Of a stretch of 64,000 nt of DNA, positions 16,819 through 25,598 are shown in pieces. The position numbers and the translations under genes were made by a program. This stretch comes from Neorhizobium galegae (GTDB lineage: Bacteria; Pseudomonadota; Alphaproteobacteria; Rhizobiales; Rhizobiaceae). The number at the start of each line of letters is the position of its first letter. Within the stretch, counting starts at the first letter, position 1. The notes below the pieces were generated by a model. That model did no database searches. It had not been told where the DNA came from and saw only the letters and a program-made list of their open reading frames with translations. The stretch covers positions 124,001-188,000 of the forward strand of contig NZ_JAGIPG010000006.1 in NCBI RefSeq assembly GCF_017877055.1. Direction: 5' to 3'.

Positions 16819-17933
16819 CTTTGGGCTCTGCGGACTATACCCTCCGGCCGCTATCCTTCTCCGATCTTGCGGGGTGGGGCGATGATGATCCGACCTTGCT
16901 CTTTGCCGGCATGCGCGCGTCGCTGGAGCATATCCGCAGGGTCAAGCCATACCGCACCGGTTCCCTCGGCCTGACGGCGGAGGAACTCGCCACCTTCATC
17001 GAAGCCGCCCGGGATGTCCCGGGCGATCCCGTTTCCGCCCGAGCCTTTTTCGAAACCCACTGCACGCCCTTCCTGATCGCCCGCAACGACGGCCGGCGGG
17101 GTTTCGTCACCGCGTTCTACGAGCCGGAGATCGAGGTTTCGGAAACGCGAGACGAAATCTGGGCACATCCCTTCCATTATCGCCCCGACGATCTCATTGA
17201 CCTCGATGACAGGAACCGGCCGGCCGGATTGGACTCCGGCTACATGTTCGGCCGGCAGACGCCTGAGGGGATCGTGCCCTATCCGGACCGCGGCGAGATC
17301 GACCGCGGCTTTCTCGAAGGCCGGGGTCTGGAAATCGCCTACGCTAAATCCAAGGTCGACGTCTTCTTCATCCATGTCCAGGGCGCCGCAAGGCTGAGAT
17401 ACCCGGACGGAACCATCCGGCGGATCACCTACGCGGCCAAAGCGGGCCATCCGTTCTCGCCGGTCGGCAAGCTGTTGATCGACCGCGGCGAAATCGACCC
17501 CGCGAAGATTTCAATGCAGAGCATCCGCGCTTGGCTGGCTGAGAATCCGGCTAAGGTTGACGAGGTCCTCTGGCACAATCGCTCCTACATCTTTTTCCGC
17601 GAGGCGGACGTTTCCGATCCGTCGCTCGGTCCAGTCGCTGCCGCCAAGGTGCCGCTGATCGCCGGTCGTTCGCTGGCGGTCGATCGCCAGATCCACACAT
17701 TCGGTTTTCCCTTTTTCATCCGCTCCGAGACGCTGACCCATATGGATGACGGCAAACCCTTCGCCCGGTTGATGCTGGCGCTCGATACCGGCTCGGCGAT
17801 CGTCGGCCCTTCGCGCGGCGACATTTTTACCGGCTCCGGTTTTGAAGCGGGCGAGCTTGCGGGAACGGTGCGCAACGACGCCGATTTCTATATCCTCATC
17901 CCCAGGGCGGCTTCTGTCAGGTACGGCGGATGA
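16815..17933 (+). CDS. mltA: Membrane-bound lytic murein transglycosylase A-like (MltA)
   Basis: MltA cleaves the MurNAc-GlcNAc bond of peptidoglycan to give 1,6-anhydro-MurNAc ends. The 372-residue protein has the MltA core (GFVTAFYEPEIEVS and VDVFFIHVQGAARLRYPDG) and a C-terminal 3D domain with the catalytic-type aspartate in LALDTGSAIVGPSRGDIF. No signal peptide or lipobox is evident from the chosen ATG, unlike E. coli MltA; this is common in alphaproteobacterial annotations and the export route is unclear. It overlaps both timA and smr by four bases. Muropeptides it releases would feed the AmgK/MurU recycling genes at 39-41 kb. Confidence 0.9.
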   Translation: MTLGSADYTLRPLSFSDLAGWGDDDPTLLFAGMRASLEHIRRVKPYRTGSLGLTAEELATFIEAARDVPGDPVSARAFFETHCTPFLIARNDGRRGFVTAFYEPEIEVSETRDEIWAHPFHYRPDDLIDLDDRNRPAGLDSGYMFGRQTPEGIVPYPDRGEIDRGFLEGRGLEIAYAKSKVDVFFIHVQGAARLRYPDGTIRRITYAAKAGHPFSPVGKLLIDRGEIDPAKISMQSIRAWLAENPAKVDEVLWHNRSYIFFREADVSDPSLGPVAAAKVPLIAGRSLAVDRQIHTFGFPFFIRSETLTHMDDGKPFARLMLALDTGSAIVGPSRGDIFTGSGFEAGELAGTVRNDADFYILIPRAASVRYGG

Positions 17934-18511
17934 AGGGCGGTCGCAAACTCGATCCGGAAGAGCGGATATTGTGGGGAAGGGTCGCGAAGTCAGCCCGCGC
18001 CTTGCCCGGCCGTATGAAGGAAATCCTGCAATTCGAGGAAGCCGAGGCCGCAAAGATCGCTGCGGAAGAGGCAGCCGTTGAGGCCGCGAAGCCGAAACCC
18101 GCGCCGCGGCAGGAGAGCTATGCGGTTGAACTTCCGGCGCCCGCTCCACCCAGGCGTCCCGTAGGTTCTCATCAGCCGCTCGAAAAACCGGTCAAGAAGA
18201 AGCTCGCCAAGGGTCGCCTGCCGATCGACGCCCGGCTCGATCTGCATGGGCTTTTCCAGGGCGAGGCGCATGACCTGCTCCTCGATTTTCTGCTGAGGGC
18301 GCATGAACGCGGTCTTCGCCACGTCCTGGTGATCACAGGCAAGGGCAGTTCGATGGGCAGCGAAGGTGCGTTGCGCCGCGCCGTGCCGCTGTGGTTTTCG
18401 AAAGCCGAGTTCCGTTTTCTGATCTCGTCCTATGAATGGGCGGCGCGCCACCATGGCGGGGAGGGCGCCATGTATGTGCGGCTTTCGCGCGGCCGCGGAG
18501 ATCGGGAATGA
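17930..18511 (+). CDS. Smr domain-containing protein
   Basis: This 193-residue protein has a charged N-terminal half rich in Ala, Glu, Lys and Pro (residues 30-95) and a C-terminal Smr domain with LDLHG at residues 103-107 and TGKG at 136-139. Smr domains bind nucleic acid and in several families nick DNA or cleave mRNA on collided ribosomes; stand-alone small Smr proteins in proteobacteria are mostly uncharacterised. It overlaps mltA and the following regulator gene by four bases each, so the three are tightly coupled, but no functional link to murein hydrolysis is known. Confidence 0.88.
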   Translation: MKGGRKLDPEERILWGRVAKSARALPGRMKEILQFEEAEAAKIAAEEAAVEAAKPKPAPRQESYAVELPAPAPPRRPVGSHQPLEKPVKKKLAKGRLPIDARLDLHGLFQGEAHDLLLDFLLRAHERGLRHVLVITGKGSSMGSEGALRRAVPLWFSKAEFRFLISSYEWAARHHGGEGAMYVRLSRGRGDRE

Positions 18512-18873
18512 CTCCTTTCGGTCACGCATTGAGAGAGCTGCGCCGCCGCAAGGGGATTACCCAGCGCGAGCTCGCCGCGGCGATCGGCGTCACCCCTGCC
18601 TATCTCTCGGCCCTGGAGCACGGCAAGCGCGGCCGCCCGACCTTCGAACTGCTGCAGCGGATCGCCGGTTATTTCAACGTCATCTGGGATGAGGCGGAAG
18701 AGCTTTTCCGGCTGGCCGAGGCGTCACATCCGAAAGTCGTGCTTGATACTGCGGGCTTGCCGCCATCATACACCGGCTTTGCCAACCGGCTGGCGCATCG
18801 GATTCGCTCTTTGCCGCCGGACGTGATAGAGGAAATGGACGCGCTCCTCAAAAAAGCCGAGATGCGGGGCTGA
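18508..18873 (+). CDS. XRE-family helix-turn-helix regulator
   Basis: This is a 121-residue protein with a single N-terminal HTH_3 domain (about residues 5-60; TQRELAAAIGVTPAYLSALEHGKRG) and a C-terminal region without a recognisable domain. It probably binds DNA as a dimer. The ATG at 18508 overlaps the smr stop by four bases; the frame is open further upstream but family proteins begin MTPFGH. Immediately downstream is the gyrB promoter region, so it may act on its own operon or on gyrB, but no operator is evident. Confidence 0.85.
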   Translation: MTPFGHALRELRRRKGITQRELAAAIGVTPAYLSALEHGKRGRPTFELLQRIAGYFNVIWDEAEELFRLAEASHPKVVLDTAGLPPSYTGFANRLAHRIRSLPPDVIEEMDALLKKAEMRG

Positions 18874-18921
18874 ATTCGCTGCGCATCCACGGCTTTCGTG
18901 CCGTATTGGTGAGGCCCAACC

Positions 18922-18950
18922 TTTAGAAACCGCCCCGATTTCCTTATATT
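18922..18950 (+). promoter_or_regulatory. Candidate sigma-70 promoter of gyrB
   Basis: TTTAGA (18922-18927, four of six matches to the -35 consensus) and TATATT (18945-18950, five of six matches to the -10 consensus) are separated by 17 bases. The -10 lies about 60 bases before the gyrB start. It was found by inspection only. Confidence 0.4.
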
Positions 18951-19012
18951 CTGAGGGTGGAATGGCCGGTGATTCGCTTAACCGGCATCTCAAACGAATT
19001 GGAAGATAATTG

Positions 19013-21448
19013 ATGACCGATACACCCGTCAGCGATAATGGCGCGAGTGCCGAATATGGTGCCGACTCGATCAAGGTTCTGAAGGGCCTCGATGCCGTTC
19101 GCAAGCGGCCCGGCATGTATATCGGCGATACGGACGACGGCTCCGGCCTGCATCACATGGTTTACGAAGTCGTGGACAACGCGATCGACGAGGCGCTGGC
19201 CGGCCATGCCGACCTGGTGACCGTCACGCTCAACGCGGACGGCTCGGTGACCGTGACGGATAACGGCCGCGGCATCCCGACCGACATTCACACCGGCGAA
19301 GGCGTTTCCGCTGCCGAAGTGATCATGACCCAGCTCCATGCGGGCGGCAAGTTCGACCAGAACTCCTACAAGGTGTCCGGCGGTCTGCACGGCGTCGGCG
19401 TCTCGGTCGTCAACGCATTGTCCGTCTGGCTGAAACTGCGCATCCGCCGCAACGGCAAGCTCCACGAGATTTCCTTCACGCATGGTGTCGCCGACGGTCC
19501 GCTCAAGGTCATCGGCGAATACGAAGGCCGTTCCGGAACCGAGGTCACCTTCCTCGCCAGCTCCGATACCTTCACGATGACCGAATATGACTACGGCACG
19601 CTCGAGCATCGCCTGCGCGAACTGGCCTTCCTGAATTCGGGCGTCAGAATCCGGCTAACGGACAAGCGCAAGCCGGACATCAAGGAAGAAGAGATGCTGT
19701 ATGACGGAGGTCTCGAAGCCTTCGTCCGTTATCTCGATCGCTCCAAGAAGCCGCTGGTCGACAAGCCCGTCGCCATCAAGGGCGAGAAGGATGGCATGAC
19801 GGTCGAAGTGGCCATGTGGTGGAACGACAGTTACCACGAAAACATGCTCTGCTTCACCAACAACATCCCCCAGCGCGACGGCGGCACCCATATGGCCGGC
19901 TTCCGCGGGGCATTGACGCGTCAGGTGACGTCCTATGCGGACAGTTCCGGCATCACCAAGAAGGAAAAGGTCACGCTGCAGGGCGAAGACTGCCGCGAAG
20001 GCCTGACCGCAGTGCTCTCCGTCAAGGTGCCCGACCCCAAGTTTTCATCGCAGACCAAGGATAAGCTCGTCTCGTCGGAAGTTCGGCCGGTTGTCGAAAG
20101 CCTGATGAACGAAGCCTTGAGCACCTGGTTCGAAGAACATCCGACCGAAGCGAAGATCCTCGTCGGCAAGGTGGTGGAAGCAGCCGTCGCCCGCGAAGCC
20201 GCCCGCAAGGCCCGCGAACTGACCCGCCGCAAGGGCGTGCTCGACATCGCCTCGCTGCCCGGCAAGCTTGCCGACTGCTCCGAGCGCGATCCGGCCAAAT
20301 CCGAACTCTTCCTCGTCGAGGGCGATTCTGCCGGCGGCTCCGCCAAGCAGGGCCGTTCGCGCGAGAACCAGGCTATTCTTCCTTTGCGCGGAAAAATCCT
20401 CAACGTCGAACGTGCCCGTTTCGACAAGATGCTCGGAAGCCAAGAAATCGGCACGCTGATCACGGCGCTCGGTACATCGATCGGCAAGGATGAGTTCAAC
20501 GCCGACAAGCTGCGTTACCACAAGATCATCATCATGACGGACGCCGACGTCGACGGCGCCCATATCCGTACCCTGCTTTTGACCTTCTTCTTCCGCCAGA
20601 TGCCGGAACTGATCGAACGCGGCCATATCTATATCGCCCAGCCGCCGCTCTATAAGGTCAGCCGCGGCAAGTCGATCCAGTATCTGAAGAACGAAGTCGC
20701 CCTGGAAGAATACCTCATCACCATGGGCCTCGAGGAAGCGACCCTGACGCTCGGCTCCGGTGAAGTCCGTGCCGGACAGGACATGCGCGAGGTCATCCAG
20801 GATGCGCTGCGTCTCCGCGCCCTGGTCGAGGGCCTGCATTCCCGCTACAGCCGTTCGATCATCGAACAGGCCGCGATCGCCGGTGCGCTCAATCCGGAAC
20901 TCACCGACAACCGCGAACGCGCCCAGCAGACTGCCGACGAAGTCGCCCGTCGCTTGGACATGATCGCCGAAGAGACCGAGCGCGGATGGACCGGCCATGT
21001 GACGGACGAGGGCGGCCTGCGGTTTGAGCGCATGGTGCGCGGCGTCAAGGAAGTCGCGGCCGTGGATGTGGCGCTGATCGGTTCGGCCGATGCTCGCCAT
21101 ATCGACCAGATGACGACGCGCCTGCAGGAAATCTACCGCACCCCGCCGGTCCTCACCCGCAAGGATGGCCAGCAGGAAATGTCCGGCCCCCGCGCGCTGC
21201 TCGAATCGATCTTCGCAACGGGCCGCAAGGGTCTTTCCATGCAGCGTTACAAGGGTCTCGGCGAGATGAATGCCGAGCAGCTCTGGGAAACGACGCTCGA
21301 TCCCAACGTCCGTTCGCTGCTGCAGGTCCGCGTCAACGATGCGACCGACGCCGACGGTCTCTTCTCGCGCCTGATGGGCGACGAGGTCGAGCCGCGCCGC
21401 GAGTTCATCCAGGACAACGCGCTGAGCGTCGCCAATTTGGATATCTAA
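19013..21448 (+). CDS. gyrB: DNA gyrase subunit B
   Basis: GyrB is the ATPase subunit of DNA gyrase, which introduces negative supercoils. The 811-residue protein has the GHKL ATPase motifs (YEVVDNAIDEA with the catalytic glutamate at residue 52, DNGRGIP, GGLHGVGVSVVNALS), the TOPRIM motif EGDSAGGSAKQGR and DADVDGAHIRTLLLTFFFR, and the C-terminal QRYKGLGEMN motif. The ATG at 19013 is preferred because GGAAG lies seven bases upstream; a TTG one codon earlier is possible. It ends before a 16-bp inverted-repeat terminator. Confidence 0.98.
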   Translation: MTDTPVSDNGASAEYGADSIKVLKGLDAVRKRPGMYIGDTDDGSGLHHMVYEVVDNAIDEALAGHADLVTVTLNADGSVTVTDNGRGIPTDIHTGEGVSAAEVIMTQLHAGGKFDQNSYKVSGGLHGVGVSVVNALSVWLKLRIRRNGKLHEISFTHGVADGPLKVIGEYEGRSGTEVTFLASSDTFTMTEYDYGTLEHRLRELAFLNSGVRIRLTDKRKPDIKEEEMLYDGGLEAFVRYLDRSKKPLVDKPVAIKGEKDGMTVEVAMWWNDSYHENMLCFTNNIPQRDGGTHMAGFRGALTRQVTSYADSSGITKKEKVTLQGEDCREGLTAVLSVKVPDPKFSSQTKDKLVSSEVRPVVESLMNEALSTWFEEHPTEAKILVGKVVEAAVAREAARKARELTRRKGVLDIASLPGKLADCSERDPAKSELFLVEGDSAGGSAKQGRSRENQAILPLRGKILNVERARFDKMLGSQEIGTLITALGTSIGKDEFNADKLRYHKIIIMTDADVDGAHIRTLLLTFFFRQMPELIERGHIYIAQPPLYKVSRGKSIQYLKNEVALEEYLITMGLEEATLTLGSGEVRAGQDMREVIQDALRLRALVEGLHSRYSRSIIEQAAIAGALNPELTDNRERAQQTADEVARRLDMIAEETERGWTGHVTDEGGLRFERMVRGVKEVAAVDVALIGSADARHIDQMTTRLQEIYRTPPVLTRKDGQQEMSGPRALLESIFATGRKGLSMQRYKGLGEMNAEQLWETTLDPNVRSLLQVRVNDATDADGLFSRLMGDEVEPRREFIQDNALSVANLDI

Positions 21449-21460
21449 GCGGGTCGCTTC

Positions 21461-21546
21461 CGTCATGCTCGGGCCTATCCCGAGCATCTGTTCACGTCGA
21501 TTGTGTTGAAGCGGCTTAGATCCTCGGCACAAGGCCGGGGATGACG
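21461..21546. repeat. 86-bp dispersed palindromic element, copy A
   Basis: The element begins with CGTCAT and ends with ATGACG, and contains two hairpins: ATGCTCGGG/CCCGAGCAT (21465-21487) and ATCCTCGGC/GCCGGGGAT (21520-21542, one G-T pair). Copy D at 51.9 kb has the same layout. The architecture resembles rhizobial intergenic mosaic or REP-like elements. It lies just after the gyrB stop codon. Confidence 0.7.
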
Positions 21547-21570
21547 TGGGATGGATTGTGATTTCTCCTC

Positions 21571-21609
21571 AAACAGAAACGGCGGCCTTCGATGCCGCCG
21601 TTTCTGTTT
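21571..21609. terminator. gyrB terminator (16-bp perfect inverted repeat)
   Basis: A 16-bp perfect stem (arms 21571-21586 and 21594-21609, core GGCGGC/GCCGCC) with a seven-base loop lies between convergent gyrB and the nitroreductase gene. The T tract is weak (TTTCTGTTT). Confidence 0.75.
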
Positions 21610-21623
21610 GTCCAGATCGAAAA

Positions 21624-21639
21624 TGTTTCACGTGAATCT
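21624..21639. promoter_or_regulatory. parS: parS-like site 4
   Basis: TGTTTCACGTGAATCT matches canonical parS at 14 of 16 bases. It is the left member of a closely spaced pair just beyond the gyrB terminator. Confidence 0.7.
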
Positions 21640-21652
21640 TTCTTGTGGATAG

Positions 21653-21668
21653 GGATTCACGTGAAACA
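21653..21668. promoter_or_regulatory. parS: parS-like site 5
   Basis: GGATTCACGTGAAACA matches canonical parS at 14 of 16 bases. Its centre is 29 bases from that of site 4, nearly three helical turns, so both can face the same side of DNA. Confidence 0.7.
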
Positions 21669-21689
21669 ATTTTTAGACATCACCGGCGC

Positions 21690-22289
21690 TCAAGGCTCTC
21701 CGGTAAACTTCCCCTCGAAGGCGATTTCGGAAACCGGCTTGCGCTTGCTCGGGAATTCCCGCTGCGCGAGTTCGTCGGGAAGCGTGTTTCTGTCGCCGAT
21801 CCGGCCGATCGCAGCCGCCGCCTCGACCCGGTAGCCTTCCGGAATCTCCAGCACCTCGGCGGCCTTTTCCTTGTCCAGACCTTCCATGCCATGGGCGTGA
21901 TAACCGAGCTTCATCGCCTGGCAGATCACCGAGAACCAGGCCGCGCCCGTATCGTAGGAGTGGGTATAGGCAAGCCTGCGTTCGCCGTTGCTCGCCACGC
22001 GATACGTCTTCGAGACGACGATCATCAGCGCCGCCGCATTCTGTGCCCAGCGCTGGTTGCCCGGCGAAAGAATGTCCACGAGCACCGGAAACGACGGCGT
22101 GCCGCGCAGCGCATAGATGAAACGCCAGGGCTGGTTATTGCCGGAGGAGGGCGCCCAGTGGGCCGCATCCAGGATCGTCAGCATGGTCGCCTGGTCGATC
22201 GTTTCCTCGGTAAACGCCCGAGGCGACCAGCGGTCGAGGAAGAAGGCATCGATCGGAAATTCCGAATCGCGGGTATTGCTGCTGGTCAT
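21690..22289 (-). CDS. Nitroreductase family protein
   Basis: This 199-residue protein belongs to the FMN-dependent nitroreductase superfamily. It shows the FMN-binding opening RWSPRAF, the AAHWAPSSGNNQPWRF motif and the C-terminal AAAIGRIGD segment. Such enzymes reduce nitro-aromatics, quinones or enones with NAD(P)H; the natural substrate here is unknown. I prefer the ATG at 22289 because GGAG lies six bases upstream, whereas an ATG two codons earlier (22295) abuts the GGAG directly. It is monocistronic, convergent with gyrB and divergent from the FAH-family gene. Confidence 0.88.
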   Translation of the reverse strand: MTSSNTRDSEFPIDAFFLDRWSPRAFTEETIDQATMLTILDAAHWAPSSGNNQPWRFIYALRGTPSFPVLVDILSPGNQRWAQNAAALMIVVSKTYRVASNGERRLAYTHSYDTGAAWFSVICQAMKLGYHAHGMEGLDKEKAAEVLEIPEGYRVEAAAAIGRIGDRNTLPDELAQREFPSKRKPVSEIAFEGKFTGEP

Positions 22290-22441
22290 GGGCATCTCCG
22301 AAATGGCAGGCTGTGAGTAGATCCAGGATTAACAATAGGCCCGCCGAGCTGCTTGGCAACAGACTTCTGGCCGACTGAAAACGGGGGTGACAAGCCAGGG
22401 CGCATGTTCCATAAACCTCCCGGTAATTGGAGGACCATGCT

Positions 22442-23284
22442 TTGAAACTGATGCGCATTGGCGAGCCGGGCCATGAAAAGCCGGCACTTTTTGACAACAA
22501 GGGCAAGATCCGCGATCTGTCCGGCCACGTCGCCGACATTGCCGGCCCTGCCATTTCCCCGGAAGGCCTCGCCAGGATCGCCGCTCTCGATCCGGAAAGC
22601 CTGCCCGAATTGCAGCCGACCCGCATCGGCGCCTGCGTCGCCGGCACCGGAAAATTCATCTGCATCGGCCTCAACTATTCCGACCATGCCGCCGAGACCG
22701 GCGCGACCGTTCCGCCGGAGCCGATCATCTTCATGAAGGCGACGTCTGCCATCGTTGGCCCGAATGACGACGTGGTCATTCCGCGCGGGTCGGTGAAGAC
22801 CGACTGGGAAGTCGAACTGGGCGTCGTCATCGGCAAGACCGCGAAATATGTCTCGGAAGACGACGCGATGGATTATGTCGCCGGCTATTGCCTGACCAAC
22901 GACGTTTCCGAACGCGCCTTCCAGGCCGAGCGCTCAGGCCAGTGGACCAAGGGCAAGTCCTGCGACACCTTTGGCCCGATCGGCCCCTGGCTCGTCACCA
23001 GGGACGAAATCCCCAATCCGCAGAACCTCGGCATGTGGCTCACCGTCAATGGAGAGAAGATGCAGGACGGTTCCACCAGGACGATGGTCTATGGCGTCCG
23101 TTATCTAGTGTCCTACCTCAGCCAGTTCATGTCGCTGCATCCCGGCGACATCATCTCCACCGGCACCCCTCCGGGCGTCGGCCTCGGCATGAAACCGCAG
23201 CGTTTCCTGAAAGCTGGCGAAGTGGTCGAGCTCGGCATCGATGGTCTCGGCACCCAGCGTCAGACCTTCGTCGCCGACATTTAA
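22442..23284 (+). CDS. Fumarylacetoacetate hydrolase family protein
   Basis: This 280-residue protein has the FAH fold used by acylpyruvases, ureidoglycolate lyases and 2-keto-pentenoate hydratases. It shows CIGLNYSDHAAETG, the metal-binding glutamates in DWEVELGVVIG, and STGTPPGVGLGMKP near the C-terminus. The start is most likely the TTG at 22442, with GGAGG eight bases upstream; family members begin MKLMRIG. It is close to the ureidoglycolate lyase-like subgroup, but the substrate cannot be set from sequence alone. A stable hairpin follows the stop codon. Confidence 0.88.
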   Translation: MKLMRIGEPGHEKPALFDNKGKIRDLSGHVADIAGPAISPEGLARIAALDPESLPELQPTRIGACVAGTGKFICIGLNYSDHAAETGATVPPEPIIFMKATSAIVGPNDDVVIPRGSVKTDWEVELGVVIGKTAKYVSEDDAMDYVAGYCLTNDVSERAFQAERSGQWTKGKSCDTFGPIGPWLVTRDEIPNPQNLGMWLTVNGEKMQDGSTRTMVYGVRYLVSYLSQFMSLHPGDIISTGTPPGVGLGMKPQRFLKAGEVVELGIDGLGTQRQTFVADI

Positions 23285-23292
23285 ATAATCGG

Positions 23293-23324
23293 AGGACTCA
23301 TGGCCGTCGGCGGCCATGAGTCCT
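23293..23324. terminator. Hairpin after FAH-family gene
   Basis: A 14-bp perfect stem (AGGACTCATGGCCG and its complement) with a four-base loop starts nine bases after the stop codon. There is no T tract, so its role as a terminator is probable rather than certain. Confidence 0.55.
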
Positions 23325-23543
23325 TAACCAGGCTTGGAAGGTGGAACCTTAAGGCTTACATGTCATTCTCAAGACAGCAGAATGATCTGCGGTTTCGCCT
23401 TCCTCTTGGCCAATTCAGCCGGTATCCCCATAATGTTGCATCGCAATAGAAAAGTGCCAGCCTACCCTCACTCTGCTCTTGAACCGACCGGTTCGATGTC
23501 ACTGTCGAATGCGGTGTCGGAAATCACGAAAGGCAGCACCTCG

Positions 23544-24824
23544 ATGTTCTATCAGTTCTACGAGATGAACCACGCCGCGATGGCACCCATCCGGGCCGCC
23601 GCGGATGCCATGCACTTCTTCTATTCCAACCCGCTCAATCCGTTTTCCCATACGACGATGGGCCGGACGCTGGCGGCTGGCCTCGAAGTCTTCGAGCGCG
23701 TCACGCGCCGCTACGGCAAGCCGGCCTTCGAACTCCCCTTTACCATCGTCGATGGCGAGACTGTCGCGGTGACGGAAGAGATCGTCTGGAACAAGCCCTT
23801 CTGCAATCTCCTGCATTTCCGCCGCGATTTGCCCGCCGACCGTGCGCCTGATCAGAAGATCCTGATCGTCGCGCCGATGTCCGGCCACTATGCGACGCTG
23901 CTGCGCGGCACAGTGGAGGCACTTCTGCCAAGCGCCGATGTCTACATTACGGATTGGGTCGATGCTCGCGTCGTGCCGATCACCGACGGCCGCTTCGACC
24001 TTGACGACTATATCGACTACGTCATCGAGATGCTGCACGCGATCGGCCCCGGCACCCATGTCATCGGCGTCTGCCAGCCTTCCGTCCCGGTGCTTGCTGC
24101 CGTTGCGGTGATGGAATCGCAGCGCGACCAGATGGTGCCGGCTTCGATGATCCTGATGGGCGGCCCGATCGATACCCGCATCAACCCGACGGCCGTCAAC
24201 AAGCTTGCGGAAAAACATCCGATCGAATGGTTCCGCGACAACGTCATCATGAACGTGCCATGGCCGCTTTCCGGGTTCATGCGCCGGGTTTATCCGGGCT
24301 TCCTGCAATTGTCCGGCTTCATGTCGATGAACCTCGACCGGCACGTCACCGCCCACAAGGAGTTCTTCCGGCACCTCGTCAAGAACGACGGCGAGTCCGC
24401 CGAGAAGCATCGGGAATTCTACGATGAATATCTGGCGGTCATGGACCTGACGGAGGAATTTTACCTCCAGACGGTCGAGACGGTGTTCATCAAGCATTCG
24501 CTGCCGAAGGGCGAGATGATGCATCGGAATGTTCCGGTCGATACCAGGCTCATCCGCCAGGTGGCGCTGCTGACCATCGAGGGCGAGAACGACGATATTT
24601 CCGGCCTCGGCCAGACCAATGCGGCACAGACCATCTGCCCGAACATTCCCGACGAGATGCGCATGCACTACATGCAGCCGGATGTCGGCCATTACGGCGT
24701 ATTCAACGGCTCGCGTTTCCGTCGGGAGATCGCTCCACGAATCGTCGAATTTACCCAGAAGCACGCCAGGACACTGGCCAGGAAGACGCCGGTCAAGCGC
24801 GTCATCAAGGGCGGCAAGGCTTGA
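23544..24824 (+). CDS. phaZ: Intracellular polyhydroxyalkanoate depolymerase
   Basis: This 426-residue protein matches the intracellular PHB depolymerase family (PhaZ), which mobilises stored polyhydroxybutyrate granules to 3-hydroxybutyrate. The start ATG at 23544 gives the family N-terminus MFYQFYEMNHAAMAP. The alpha/beta-hydrolase nucleophile is a cysteine (Cys177 in GVCQPS) in place of the usual lipase-box serine, as in known intracellular PhaZ enzymes. The catalytic histidine is probably in DVGHYGVFNGSRF near the C-terminus. The frame stays open 70 codons upstream without support. PHB storage is typical of rhizobia. The gene stands alone. Confidence 0.92.
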   Translation: MFYQFYEMNHAAMAPIRAAADAMHFFYSNPLNPFSHTTMGRTLAAGLEVFERVTRRYGKPAFELPFTIVDGETVAVTEEIVWNKPFCNLLHFRRDLPADRAPDQKILIVAPMSGHYATLLRGTVEALLPSADVYITDWVDARVVPITDGRFDLDDYIDYVIEMLHAIGPGTHVIGVCQPSVPVLAAVAVMESQRDQMVPASMILMGGPIDTRINPTAVNKLAEKHPIEWFRDNVIMNVPWPLSGFMRRVYPGFLQLSGFMSMNLDRHVTAHKEFFRHLVKNDGESAEKHREFYDEYLAVMDLTEEFYLQTVETVFIKHSLPKGEMMHRNVPVDTRLIRQVALLTIEGENDDISGLGQTNAAQTICPNIPDEMRMHYMQPDVGHYGVFNGSRFRREIAPRIVEFTQKHARTLARKTPVKRVIKGGKA

Positions 24825-24849
24825 TTGATCGCCCGCTGCCCGGTCATCG

Positions 24850-24931
24850 ATCCTCGGGACAGGCCCGGGGATGAAGATTTGGGGCGGGCGCGGCTACTCA
24901 GCCTCCGTCATCCTCGGGCTTGACCCGAGGA
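24850..24931. repeat. Dispersed palindromic element, copy B
   Basis: Two GC-rich hairpins of the same family as copies A and D (ATCCTCGGG.CCCGGGGAT at 24850-24872, and TCCTCGGG.CCCGAGGA at 24911-24931) lie in the 259-base gap between phaZ and the DUF2852 gene. No other feature was seen in this gap. Confidence 0.65.
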
Positions 24932-25083
24932 ACCAAGTCGGTCTCATCCTCGATATTTCGCCGATATTTCAGCATTTTCTTGAATTTAATGTTCCGTCTT
25001 CTTGAAGGCGGATCATGGGCTCACCAAATCGGAATGAGACGGGCTGGCATGTGGCCACCCGCTGAAACATCAGGGTGTGACCA

Positions 25084-25506
25084 ATGAACCAGTCAGCATT
25101 GATTCGTCCGGATTGGACGCCGGCTACCATCGCTCTCATGGTGCTCGGTTTTGTTGTCTTCTGGCCGCTCGGCCTTGCCATGCTTGCCTATATCATCTTC
25201 GGTGAAAGGCTCCGCGGCTTCAAGCGCGATGCCAACGACCGCGCCGACCGCATGTTCGCCGGCTGCCGTCGGGCGAAGTCCCGCTACAACACGCATTTCA
25301 CCACCGGCAACGTCGCCTTCGACGACTGGCGCAAGACCGAGATCGACCGGATCGAGGAAGAGCGCCGCAAGCTCGATGAGATGCGCGAAGAATTCGACAA
25401 CTATGTCCGCGAGCTTCGCCGCGCCAAGGACCAGGAAGAATTCGATCGCTTCATGCGCGAGCGGCAGAACCGTTCCTCCGGCCAGAACACGGTCGTCGAC
25501 CTCTAA
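25084..25506 (+). CDS. DUF2852 family membrane protein
   Basis: This 140-residue protein of unknown function matches the DUF2852 family of alphaproteobacteria. It has one membrane segment at about residues 15-38 (ALMVLGFVVFWPLGLAMLAYIIF), a basic stretch after it, and a highly charged helical C-terminal half (about 75-130, Glu/Arg-rich heptads) likely to be a cytoplasmic coiled coil. The start ATG at 25084 fits the family N-terminus with RPDWTP. It is monocistronic and followed by a parS-like site and a strong terminator. Function is not known. Confidence 0.8.
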   Translation: MNQSALIRPDWTPATIALMVLGFVVFWPLGLAMLAYIIFGERLRGFKRDANDRADRMFAGCRRAKSRYNTHFTTGNVAFDDWRKTEIDRIEEERRKLDEMREEFDNYVRELRRAKDQEEFDRFMRERQNRSSGQNTVVDL

Positions 25507-25516
25507 CTCTCTCCAT

Positions 25517-25532
25517 GGATTCACGTGAAACG
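25517..25532. promoter_or_regulatory. parS: parS-like site 6
   Basis: GGATTCACGTGAAACG matches canonical parS at 13 of 16 bases with the core TTCACGTGAA intact. It lies ten bases after the DUF2852 gene and just before its terminator. Confidence 0.6.
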
Positions 25533-25539
25533 TGACCTG

Positions 25540-25570
25540 AAGCCGGCGTCTTTGAGACGCCGGCTTTTTT
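25540..25570 (+). terminator. Terminator of the DUF2852 gene
   Basis: An 11-bp perfect stem (AAGCCGGCGTC/GACGCCGGCTT) with a five-base loop is followed by a run of T residues. Confidence 0.9.
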
Positions 25571-25598
25571 ATGTGAAGGAATCGGCTAGAAAGGCATC